A stretch of DNA of 12,443 nt. Source: Planctomycetaceae bacterium. Lineage in GTDB: Bacteria > Planctomycetota > Planctomycetia > Pirellulales > JAEUIK01. Under the pieces are notes generated by a model. It ran no database searches, was not told where the DNA came from, and worked only from the letters and a program-made list of their open reading frames with translations. Position 1 is the first letter of the stretch, and each line of letters starts with the position of its first letter. Shown one piece after another: positions 1-5,782 of this stretch. The stretch is from the NCBI GenBank assembly GCA_016793185.1, contig JAEUIK010000214.1, positions 1 to 12,443 on the forward strand, read 5' to 3'. The position numbers and the translations under genes are program-made.

Positions 1-562
1 GGCTTTCGGGGGTGTGGTCCTCGCCAAGGTCGCCGTCGGGGCTGGCGCCGGCCGCGTTGAAATAGCGGAGCGCCGCGTAGCCCAGGCCGTAGGCGTGGGC
101 GTAGTCGGCCAGCGCCTCTTCGATCACGAGCTTCGTGAAGCCATAGGGATTGATCGGGCGCTGCAGCTCGGTTTCGACGATCGGCACCCGGCTCGGGACG
201 CCGTAAGTGGCCGTGGAACTCGAGAAAACGAAGCGGTTGACGCCCGTCGCGCGCATCGCTTCGAGCAGATTAAGCGTGAGGACGACGTTGTTGTAGTAGT
301 ACTTGGCGGGATCGGCGACCGACTCTCCCACCAGCGCGAAGGCGGCGAAATGCATCACCGCATCGATGCGCTTCTCGGTCAGCGTGCGCTCCAGCAGCGG
401 GCGGTCGGCCAGATCGCCCACGAGCAACCGACCGGGGGGAACGGCCGAACGATGCCCGGCAATGAGATTGTCGTAGACCCAGATCTCATGCCCGGCGCGG
501 GCGAAAATGCGCGTGGCGTGGCAGCCGACATAACCGGCTCCGCCGACGATGAGAATATTCAT
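1..562 (-). CDS. galE: UDP-glucose 4-epimerase (GalE), C-terminus cut by window edge
   Basis: Short-chain dehydrogenase/reductase that interconverts UDP-glucose and UDP-galactose (or the N-acetyl forms) in the cytoplasm, using bound NAD. I translated the complementary strand from ATG at 562: 187 codons are visible of about 330 usual for the family, so roughly the last 40% lies outside. Seen: Rossmann motif GGAGYVG (residues 7-13), MHFAAFALVGES (about 70-81), the SSSTATYG active-site strand (114-121, with Ser116 aligning to the catalytic Ser), and the YGFTK motif (Tyr140 and Lys144, the YxxxK pair), then a RYFNAAG stretch (166-172) typical of GalE. It lies 78 bases downstream of uxs on the same strand, so the two are probably co-transcribed. 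A GCAGG followed by AGGG precedes the ATG. Family assignment is firm; exact sugar specificity cannot be told. Confidence 0.93.
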   Translation of the reverse strand, partial: MNILIVGGAGYVGCHATRIFARAGHEIWVYDNLIAGHRSAVPPGRLLVGDLADRPLLERTLTEKRIDAVMHFAAFALVGESVADPAKYYYNNVVLTLNLLEAMRATGVNRFVFSSSTATYGVPSRVPIVETELQRPINPYGFTKLVIEEALADYAHAYGLGYAALRYFNAAGASPDGDLGEDHTPES

Positions 563-640
563 CCCTGACCTGCTTACTGGCGGCTGTTGAGCGAGAAACA
601 CCAACGACTTGACGAGATGCGGGGGAACGATTCTCGACGC

Positions 641-1579
641 TCAGACGCAGGCCAATTCGGCGCGGAAGTACTCGATGGCGCGCTCCAGCCCTTCGCGGCG
701 GGGGACCTTCGGTTCCCAGCCCAACAGCTTCTTGGCCAGCGTGATATCGGGACGTCGCAGCTTGGGGTCGTCCTGCGGCAATGGGCATTCGACGATCGTG
801 CTCTTCGATTCGGTCAGCTCGATCACCTCTTCGGCCAGCTGCCGGATGGTGATCTCGACCGGGTTGCCGATGTTGACCGGCTCGTGGTAGTCGGCGTTCA
901 AGAGCCGCACGAGTCCCTCGACCAGGTCGCTGACGTAGCAAAAACTGCGGGTCTGCGAGCCCGAGCCGAAAATCGTCAGCGGTTCGTTGCGGAAGGCTTG
1001 CGAGACGAAGGCCGGCAGGGCGCGGCCGTCGTTGGCCTGCATCCGCGGACCATAAGTATTGAAGATGCGGACGATCCGGGTATCGACGCCGTAGGTGCGG
1101 TGGTAGGCCATGACCACACTCTCGGCAAAGCGCTTGGCCTCGTCGTACACGCTGCGGGGTCCGATCGAGTTGCAGTTCCCCCAGTAGGTTTCGCGCTGGG
1201 GATGTTCGAGCGGGTCGCCGTAGATCTCGCTGGTGCTGGCCAGGAGCAGGCGGGCGCCGGTGCGGCGCGCGAGCTCGCAGCAATGGAATGTCGCGTCGGA
1301 GCCAACCCGCAATGTCTCCATCGGGTACTTCAAGTAATTGATCGGGCTGGCCGGCGAGGCGAAGTGGAGCACGGCATCGACCGGACCCTCGACCGGCAGG
1401 CCGAGCGAGACATTGTGCTCAATCCGGGTGAACGCCGGGTTGTCGAGCAGGTGCTCGGTATTGCGGGGCGACCCGGTGATGTAGTTGTCGAGGCAGACGA
1501 CTTCGTGCCCGTCCCCCAGAAAACGCTCGCAAAGGTGCGATCCGACAAAGCCCGATCCACCCGTGATCACAACGCGCAC
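641..1579 (-). CDS. uxs: UDP-glucuronate decarboxylase (UDP-xylose synthase)
   Basis: Extended SDR enzyme that oxidises and decarboxylates UDP-glucuronate to UDP-xylose with bound NAD. I chose the GTG at 1579 (312 aa) over an in-frame ATG at 1696: the GTG has an AAAGGA box 7 bases upstream, and the Rossmann strand begins at once, as is normal. The ATG would add 39 residues of unlikely composition across a perfect palindrome. Seen, numbered from the GTG: GGSGFVG (7-13), HFASPASP (72-79), STSEIYGDP (115-123), YDEAK (145-149), FNTYGPRM (173-180), and LRRPDI (274-279). Thr116, Glu118, Tyr145 and Arg275 match, by my recalled alignment, the catalytic Thr/Glu/Tyr/Arg set of human UXS1. Length and motifs are full and intact. 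It should feed UDP-xylose to the polysaccharide locus. No UDP-glucose dehydrogenase for its substrate lies in the window. A related dTDP-glucose 4,6-dehydratase is unlikely given the Uxs signature. Confidence 0.93.
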   Translation of the reverse strand: MRVVITGGSGFVGSHLCERFLGDGHEVVCLDNYITGSPRNTEHLLDNPAFTRIEHNVSLGLPVEGPVDAVLHFASPASPINYLKYPMETLRVGSDATFHCCELARRTGARLLLASTSEIYGDPLEHPQRETYWGNCNSIGPRSVYDEAKRFAESVVMAYHRTYGVDTRIVRIFNTYGPRMQANDGRALPAFVSQAFRNEPLTIFGSGSQTRSFCYVSDLVEGLVRLLNADYHEPVNIGNPVEITIRQLAEEVIELTESKSTIVECPLPQDDPKLRRPDITLAKKLLGWEPKVPRREGLERAIEYFRAELACV

Positions 1580-1586
1580 GTGGAGT

Positions 1587-1592
1587 TCCTTT
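1587..1592 (-). promoter_or_regulatory. Ribosome binding site fixing the GTG start of uxs
   Basis: On the minus strand AAAGGA ends 7 bases before the GTG at 1579. It is one of the better Shine-Dalgarno matches in the window and decides between the GTG and the upstream ATG. Confidence 0.7.
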
Positions 1593-1598
1593 CGTAGG

Positions 1599-1617
1599 GA
1601 GGATGCGTCGCATCCTC
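1599..1617. promoter_or_regulatory. Perfect 19-base palindrome in the uxs leader
   Basis: Arms GAGGATGCG (1599-1607) and CGCATCCTC (1609-1617) are exact reverse complements around one central base. It ends 19 bases upstream of the uxs GTG, just before its ribosome binding site. As DNA it has the form of a dimeric-repressor operator; as uxs mRNA it would fold into an 8-bp stem with a three-base loop next to the ribosome binding site. No known operator was recognised. Confidence 0.5.
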
Positions 1618-1671
1618 TTACGTCATCGACAATTGGGCAGTCCGGCAGGACCCGACTTCGTCCGCAAGGAT

Positions 1672-1704
1672 AGCTCCGACTCAGGCAAGACGACAATCGG
1701 AGCT
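1672..1704. promoter_or_regulatory. 8-bp inverted repeat beside a TTGACA box on the minus strand
   Basis: AGCTCCGA (1672-1679) and TCGGAGCT (1697-1704) are exact reverse complements 17 bases apart. On the minus strand the right arm shares its end base with TTGACA (1709-1704), a consensus -35 hexamer pointing towards uxs. The hexamer at the expected -10 spacing (1686-1681, GCCTGA) is poor, so the promoter itself is doubtful. Confidence 0.35.
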
Positions 1705-1736
1705 GTCAAAAAGCGGGCGATCCCGAGGGAGGGGCG

Positions 1737-1778
1737 GGCGGACCCCCCTCGCTAGCGGGCTGTCCCCCGCTGTCCGCC
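1737..1778. repeat. Nested GC-rich stem-loop
   Basis: Outer arms GGCGGAC (1737-1743) and GTCCGCC (1772-1778) enclose inner arms AGCGGG (1754-1759) and CCCGCT (1766-1771) with a six-base loop. Both stems are perfect and can form together on either strand. No T-run follows, so it is not a classical terminator. It could be a dispersed palindromic repeat or a leader structure. Confidence 0.5.
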
Positions 1779-1838
1779 GACGAGCGCAGAATCCCGATAA
1801 TCGGCACGTCCCAGGTTCGATCGCCAGGGAACGCGATG

Positions 1839-1844
1839 TATATT
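1839..1844 (+). promoter_or_regulatory. Possible -10 element for the hypothetical gene
   Basis: TATATT stands out in GC-rich surroundings 38 bases upstream of the ATG at 1883. A 17-base spacer leads back to TTCGAT (1816-1821), a poor -35 match. A CCGAT-A-ATCGG palindrome (1794-1804) lies just upstream and could be an operator. Confidence 0.3.
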
Positions 1845-1882
1845 AGCTAACCAGCCTGCCTTCCGCGATCGAGATTCCCGCC

Positions 1883-2647
1883 ATGAGCCTCACCGACGAT
1901 CACGAATCCGGCGACGCTGCTGCGCGTGCGAACGGGATGCTCGCCGGTCCCGACGTGCGGCCGCACCTGCAATCGGGCCTGAACCTCCTGCTCCAGGCCT
2001 ATGAGTACGCGCACGACCTCCAGCAAGACGTCTGGGACCTGGCCGTCGAACTCAGCGTCTTGCGAGCCGCGGGACTGAACAACAGCGACCTGCGCTGGCT
2101 GGCGGGCAAGGGATACATAGCGCACGCCATCGAAGTGACCGGTGTCGACGACAGTGTCCGCCGCTTTCGCCACGTCCCGCTGCTGACCTTCGTCGAAGGG
2201 ACGAGCATCGTGCTCACGCCCGCGGGACTCGAAGCTTCGGCCCAGCTCCTGGCCAACGGCGCGGCGCGCGTGCGGCCTTCGACCGCCGGCAAGAGTGCGG
2301 GCCACAGCGGGCTCGGGCCGCTGCCGAACTGGGACCAACTACGCCGCCAATTGCGGGTGGGCAGCGAGATCGTCAAGGAGTTCAAGCTCCCCAGCCCCAA
2401 TCAAGAGACGGTCCTGGCCGCGCTCGAAGAAGAGGGTTGGCCGCCACGGATTGACGATCCATTACCTCCGGTGTCGAGTATCGATTCGCGCCGCCGGCTG
2501 CACGACACGATTCGTGCGCTCAACCGCAAGCAGCGGATCGCTCTGATCCGATTCATGGGGGACGGCAGCGGCGAAGGGATTCGCTGGGAGCCGAATGACT
2601 GCCAATTGGCGCACCTGGGGGACGAAGTCCACTCCGCCGGCCAGTGA
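1883..2647 (+). CDS. Conserved hypothetical protein, possible winged-helix-like regions
   Basis: 254 aa, function not recognised. Soluble: no signal peptide or membrane segment. Residues about 40-115 look like a small helical domain followed by a two-stranded wing (LRWLAGKGYIAHAIE, then FVEGTSIVLTPAGLEA), suggesting a winged-helix-type fold. Residues about 150-245 form a second compact, charged domain with motifs EFKLPSPNQETVLAAL, EEGWPPRIDDPLPP and RRRLHDTIRALNRKQ, ending in GDGSGEGIRWEP. This second domain resembles, from memory, uncharacterised proteins common in planctomycetes; I know no assigned role. There is no strong Shine-Dalgarno site at the ATG. It is transcribed away from uxs, and its stop is 364 bases before the papain-like gene. 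DNA or nucleic-acid binding is possible but unproven. Confidence refers to it being a real gene. Confidence 0.82.
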   Translation: MSLTDDHESGDAAARANGMLAGPDVRPHLQSGLNLLLQAYEYAHDLQQDVWDLAVELSVLRAAGLNNSDLRWLAGKGYIAHAIEVTGVDDSVRRFRHVPLLTFVEGTSIVLTPAGLEASAQLLANGAARVRPSTAGKSAGHSGLGPLPNWDQLRRQLRVGSEIVKEFKLPSPNQETVLAALEEEGWPPRIDDPLPPVSSIDSRRRLHDTIRALNRKQRIALIRFMGDGSGEGIRWEPNDCQLAHLGDEVHSAGQ

Positions 2648-2769
2648 GAGTCGCCCGGCTGGCGAAGCGGCAGCGCCGGCGTCCGCTGGACCGCGGCGTC
2701 TGCCCCAGAGGTGGCGTGGTCGGGAAGGTGGCGCCGGGACCTGGCGGGTCTGGAGAATTCCCCTGACCA

Positions 2770-2793
2770 TACGGTGTGCGCCACCACACCGTA
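2770..2793. repeat. Hairpin, 9-bp stem and 6-base loop
   Basis: TACGGTGTG (2770-2778) pairs exactly with CACACCGTA (2785-2793). It lies 122 bases after the hypothetical gene and lacks a following T-run. It could be a weak terminator, an operator or a repeat element. Confidence 0.5.
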
Positions 2794-2898
2794 CCCTATC
2801 ATTGCCGCCGCAGTGCGTCGGCCGACAAGGGTTCGAGTGGCAAAGCGGCAGTTGCGGCCGCCGTCCGCTCGCCCCCGCTGGCCGGTCGAACTGTTGGC

Positions 2899-2927
2899 TC
2901 GCTTGCCCCGCTCCGCACGGCAAGCGA
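2899..2927. repeat. Hairpin, 9-bp stem and 11-base loop
   Basis: TCGCTTGCC (2899-2907) pairs exactly with GGCAAGCGA (2919-2927). No T-run follows on either strand, so a classical terminator is not supported. Confidence 0.45.
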
Positions 2928-2960
2928 CTTCCCGACGGATTGGGTGACGGTTGGCATTCC

Positions 2961-2976
2961 CGCTGGTATCCCAGCG
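2961..2976. repeat. Hairpin, 6-bp stem and TATC loop
   Basis: CGCTGG (2961-2966) pairs with CCAGCG (2971-2976), 35 bases upstream of the papain-like gene start. It could affect that gene's leader. Confidence 0.4.
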
Positions 2977-3011
2977 CTGCGTGTGCCTGAGACTCGAGCT
3001 AGATCGCAGGT

Positions 3012-3899
3012 ATGGCACATTTCGAGCCAAGGGGATTCGGGTGGCTCCCGAGTGCGCCGGACTTCCGCGATGCCACCGTGGATTCGCCACCGGTGCTGGC
3101 GTTGCTCCGTGCCTTGCGCGAGGCTGGCGCAGAACCGCCAGCCAGCACGACCAAGGTGGATCTGCGCGAGTATTTTCTCGACGCCGACGACCAGGGGGAA
3201 TTACACACGTCGACGGCGCACGCGGTCGCCGCGCTGGCCGAGTATTTTGAGCGGCGCTCGACGGGCCGATTGCTCCGGCCGTCGCGATTGTTCCTGCACC
3301 AGAACGCCCTGCGGCTGGGGCCGATGGCCAGCGAGCGCGGGGTCGATCTGCGGACGATGTTCAAAGGCCTGGTCCGCTGCGGCAGCCCTCCCGAGCGTCT
3401 CTGGCCCTATGACGCCGAGCGCTTGACGCTCACCCCCGATGCGTTGCTTTATTCCTATCGTACACCTTATGAGTCGGCGATTTACGTGCGCCTCGATGGA
3501 CGCCGGGGTGGCGGAGAGGCGACGCTGCGGACGGTTAAGTCTTATCTGGCCGCGGGGTTTCCGGTCGCGTTCGGGTTTGCGGTGCCAAATTCTCTGGAGG
3601 ATGACGGCATCATCCCCTATCGGCCGACCTATGATTCCCTCATCGGCGGACAAACCGTGCTGGCCGTGGGCTACAACGACCGCTGGTTGCGGAGCTCGCG
3701 GGGAGCGCTCTTGATCCGGAATTCCTGGGGCCGGAACTGGGGCGAGGCCGGATACGGCTGGCTCCCCTATGCCTACGTCGAAGAGCAGTTGGCGCTCGAC
3801 TTCTGGACGCTGCTGCAGCCCGACTGGGTCCGCTCAGGAGAGTTCGATCTGCCGCTGTCGCCCAGCGCCGCCGTGCGGCCGGGCAAAGGAGTGAACTAG
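3012..3899 (+). CDS. Papain-fold (C1A family) protein with both catalytic residues replaced
   Basis: 295 aa. The N-terminal GFGWLPSAPDFRD (8-20) and the C-terminal LLIRNSWGRNWGEAGYGWLPYAYV region (233-256) are typical of bacterial C1A papain-like proteins that have no prodomain. The oxyanion-hole Gln is present (Q61 in DDQGELHTSTAHA). Six residues on, where papain has its nucleophile Cys, there is Ser67 (codon TCG at 3210-3212). The catalytic His of the usual GGHAV motif is Gln214 (GGQTVLAVGYND, codon CAA at 3651-3653). Asn237 of NSWG is kept. With the Cys/His pair gone, peptidase activity is unlikely; a binding or scaffolding role is inferred. The frame is intact and family length is normal, so it is not an obvious pseudogene. 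No signal peptide is seen, so it is probably cytoplasmic. A weak AGG precedes the ATG. It sits before the polysaccharide operon on the same strand. Confidence 0.87.
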   Translation: MAHFEPRGFGWLPSAPDFRDATVDSPPVLALLRALREAGAEPPASTTKVDLREYFLDADDQGELHTSTAHAVAALAEYFERRSTGRLLRPSRLFLHQNALRLGPMASERGVDLRTMFKGLVRCGSPPERLWPYDAERLTLTPDALLYSYRTPYESAIYVRLDGRRGGGEATLRTVKSYLAAGFPVAFGFAVPNSLEDDGIIPYRPTYDSLIGGQTVLAVGYNDRWLRSSRGALLIRNSWGRNWGEAGYGWLPYAYVEEQLALDFWTLLQPDWVRSGEFDLPLSPSAAVRPGKGVN

Positions 3900-3950
3900 C
3901 GTTCCCTCGGGAGATCCCCGGCGGACGAGTCGTGCGTGTGAGGTGATTGA

Positions 3951-4014
3951 ACAACGCGTGTTGTCGAGGCACTACACCAGGAGCTGGAGTTTTCGCGAAA
4001 CGGTGCCCGGGCAC
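3951..4014. promoter_or_regulatory. Cluster of three palindromes
   Basis: ACAAC-GCGT-GTTGT (3951-3964), perfect TTTCGCGAAA (3991-4000) and perfect GTGCCCGGGCAC (4003-4014) occur within 64 bases. The last two are separated by only two bases. They lie about 100 bases upstream of the candidate -10 element. They look like operator-type sites, but no known regulator was matched. Confidence 0.4.
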
Positions 4015-4090
4015 GCGGGTTGCAATGTGAAGATTCGGGAGAGCGACGACTATTCACCACAGCCTCCCCACAGCTCCCACATAGGGCCGG

Positions 4091-4117
4091 TTGTGGTTTG
4101 GTTGTCGCCACTACAAT
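4091..4117 (+). promoter_or_regulatory. Candidate promoter of the polysaccharide operon
   Basis: TACAAT (4112-4117) is a good -10 match. TTGTGG (4091-4096) is a fair -35 match, but the spacer is 15 bases, shorter than the usual 16-18. Transcription would start near 4124 and leave a leader of about 45 bases. Confidence 0.4.
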
Positions 4118-4141
4118 AGTGCCTGAGATACTTTCGAGCGA

Positions 4142-4157
4142 TTTTGATTTGTCAAAA
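4142..4157. promoter_or_regulatory. AT-rich palindrome abutting the Wzz gene ribosome binding site
   Basis: TTTTGA (4142-4147) and TCAAAA (4152-4157) are exact reverse complements around TTTG. The right arm runs into AAGGG (4156-4160), the Shine-Dalgarno site 8 bases before the ATG. It could be an operator or a weak RNA hairpin affecting translation. Confidence 0.4.
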
Positions 4158-4168
4158 GGGCTGCGACC

Positions 4169-5761
4169 ATGATGATTAAACGCGCCACCTCGCCCGAGGG
4201 CCACCACGCCAGTGGTCGCCATTCGCAGAACGTTCCTCGCGAGGCCTTGCGGATTCTTTTCCGGCACAAGGGAAAGATGCTGGCCACGTTTGGCGTGATC
4301 ATGGGACTCGTGATCGCCGCGCTGGCCTTCTTTCCGCGCACCTACTCGTCAGACGCGCGGTTGTTCGTCCGGCTGGGACGCGAGAGCATCGGCCTCGACC
4401 CCACCGCGACGATCCACTCGACGGTCAACGTCGAAGGGTCGCGCGAGACCGAAATCAACTCGGAGCTCGAGATTCTCCGCAGCCGGGTGCTGCTGCAGGA
4501 TGTCGTGGATCGACTCGGCGCCGACGTCGTTCTGGGACGCAAGCCGCTGCACGCCACGGGCCACGAGGAAGAATCGGGCCCGTCCTTCCTGACCAACGCG
4601 CTCGATAGCGTCCTGTCGACCGCCAGCAGTTGGATGAACGGCAAGATTCCGCTCAAGGAGCGGGCCGTCACCGCGTTGGAAAAGAACATCAAAGTGGCGA
4701 CTCCCCGGCGGTCGAATGTGCTGCTGGTGCGGGCCGATGCCGACTCGCCCGAGCTGGCCCACCGTATTCTGCAGGCCTACCTCGAGGCCTACCACCTGCG
4801 GCATGCCACGGCGAACCGGATTTCCGGATCGTACGAGTTCTTCGTGACGCAGAGCAACATGATGCGCGAAGAACTCGATGCCGCGACGAAGGCGCTCCGC
4901 GACGCCAAGAACGCCGAACAGCTCGTGTCGGTTGAAGGGCAACGCGCGGTCGTGCAGGAAGAGATGAATTCGATCGAGACCGCCATGCTGGCGAATCAAC
5001 GAGAATTGGCTTCGGCCGAAGCACGGATCGAATCTTTGAGCAAAGCTTTAACTGACCTGCCCGCAGTGCTGGATGAAGAGGCCGACGGACCGAGCGAGGC
5101 GGCCAACAGCATGCGGACCGAATTGTACCGGGTCCAGATTCTCGAGAACGAGGCCAGCTCGCGGTTGACCCCGCAGCACCCGACGGTCGTCGCCCTGCGG
5201 CGGCAGTTGGCCGAGGCCAAGAAGATTTACGACGATCAGCCGGCGCGGGCCAACAGCGTCACGCACCGCCTGAACACGGTGCAGCAGGCGGCGCAAACCG
5301 AGCTGGTGACCGCCCAGGCGCTGGCCGCGGCCTGCCGGGCCGAAGCCAAGTCGCTGGCCGAGCAATACAAAGCCGTACAGTCCAAGATTCAACGTGTGAA
5401 CGACAACGAGCAGCACATCGCCGAGCTGACCCGCAAGGCGGAGCTGCTGGAAACCAGCTACCGCACCTACGACCGCAATCGCGAGCAAGCACGCATCGAC
5501 CAGGCGTTGGAAATCGGTCGGATCTCGAACGTGAATGTGATCCAACCCCCGACCTTGATCGAGAAACCGTCCAGTCCGCGCGGACGGTTGGTGCTGGCCA
5601 TGGGCACGATCCTGGCAATTGCCGGGTCGGTCCTGGTGGCAATGGCGGCCGAGTACTTTGATCCATCCCTCAAAACGGTTCAACAAATCGAAGAGCAACT
5701 CGGGATGCCGGTGCTGTTCTCAGTGCCGCGCGAAGGAAGCCAGGAGTTGATCAGGAACTAA
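4169..5761 (+). CDS. Wzz/GumC-type polysaccharide chain-length/export protein
   Basis: 530 aa inner-membrane polysaccharide co-polymerase that controls chain length and links polymerisation to export. Seen: a short cytoplasmic N-terminus, TM1 at about 37-55, a Wzz domain beginning YSSDARLFVRLGRESIGLDP (59-78) with SELEILRSRVLLQDV (98-112), long coiled-coil segments at about 230-295 and 340-440, the GNVR-type region ending ISNVNVIQPPTLIEKPSSPRG (452-472), and TM2 at about 473-494. The cytoplasmic tail TVQQIEEQLGMPVLFSVPRE (503-522) is the linker that in fused Wzc proteins leads to the tyrosine kinase. Here the protein stops, and the kinase-like part is a separate gene 21 bases on. AAGGG lies 8 bases before the ATG; a second ATG follows at 4172. 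First gene of the operon. Confidence 0.92.
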   Translation: MMIKRATSPEGHHASGRHSQNVPREALRILFRHKGKMLATFGVIMGLVIAALAFFPRTYSSDARLFVRLGRESIGLDPTATIHSTVNVEGSRETEINSELEILRSRVLLQDVVDRLGADVVLGRKPLHATGHEEESGPSFLTNALDSVLSTASSWMNGKIPLKERAVTALEKNIKVATPRRSNVLLVRADADSPELAHRILQAYLEAYHLRHATANRISGSYEFFVTQSNMMREELDAATKALRDAKNAEQLVSVEGQRAVVQEEMNSIETAMLANQRELASAEARIESLSKALTDLPAVLDEEADGPSEAANSMRTELYRVQILENEASSRLTPQHPTVVALRRQLAEAKKIYDDQPARANSVTHRLNTVQQAAQTELVTAQALAAACRAEAKSLAEQYKAVQSKIQRVNDNEQHIAELTRKAELLETSYRTYDRNREQARIDQALEIGRISNVNVIQPPTLIEKPSSPRGRLVLAMGTILAIAGSVLVAMAAEYFDPSLKTVQQIEEQLGMPVLFSVPREGSQELIRN

Positions 5762-5782
5762 CAACAGGGGCTGGCCAGTCTC

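Larger units (their letters stand above)
1580..1882. other. Divergent intergenic region between uxs and the hypothetical gene
   Basis: Non-coding gap of about 300 bases separating the minus-strand uxs-galE unit from the plus-strand genes. It holds, left to right, the uxs ribosome binding site, the 19-base palindrome at 1599-1617, an 8-bp inverted repeat at 1672-1704, a nested GC-rich hairpin at 1737-1778, an 11-base palindrome at 1794-1804 and an AT-rich TATATT element at 1839-1844. Promoters for both directions are expected here; only weak matches were seen. Confidence 0.75.
2648..3011. other. Gene-free stretch with three perfect hairpins
   Basis: I see no convincing gene: the frames that stay open have no ribosome binding site and biased, low-complexity translations. 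It holds three perfect inverted repeats, listed separately. A loose direct repeat begins GGCGAAGCGGCAG near 2659 and GGCAAAGCGGCAG near 2839, each followed about 10-15 bases later by CGTCCGCT. The DNA may be decayed or repeat-derived. Confidence 0.6.
3900..4168. other. Intergenic region upstream of the polysaccharide operon
   Basis: Gap of 269 bases with no gene. It holds palindromes at 3951-3964, 3991-4000 and 4003-4014, a short near-repeat of CCACAGC around 4057-4076, a TACAAT promoter-like element and an AT-rich palindrome next to the ribosome binding site of the Wzz gene. This is the most likely control region for the operon. Confidence 0.65.

Noticed and set aside
1580..1696. 39-residue N-terminal extension of uxs from an upstream ATG
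   Set aside because: It covers the 19-base palindrome, has an unlikely composition and would place the ribosome binding site of the GTG inside the gene. The Rossmann motif starts directly after the GTG.
1681..1709. Strong sigma-70 promoter for uxs based on TTGACA
   Set aside because: The -35 hexamer is perfect, but the -10 position at 16-18 bases spacing is GC-rich (GCCTGA), so it is kept only as a low-confidence regulatory note.
1737..1778. Rho-independent terminator
   Set aside because: The stems are strong, but no T-run follows on either strand, and it lies upstream of genes in both directions.
1811..1830. tRNA-like T-arm sequence (GGTTCGAT)
   Set aside because: The flanking bases do not pair as a five-base T-stem, and no acceptor, D or anticodon arms could be found around it.
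2776..3426. Plus-strand frame of 216 codons overlapping the papain-like gene
   Set aside because: It overlaps the well-supported papain frame in another frame, and its translation is rich in Arg, Pro and Ser without domain features.
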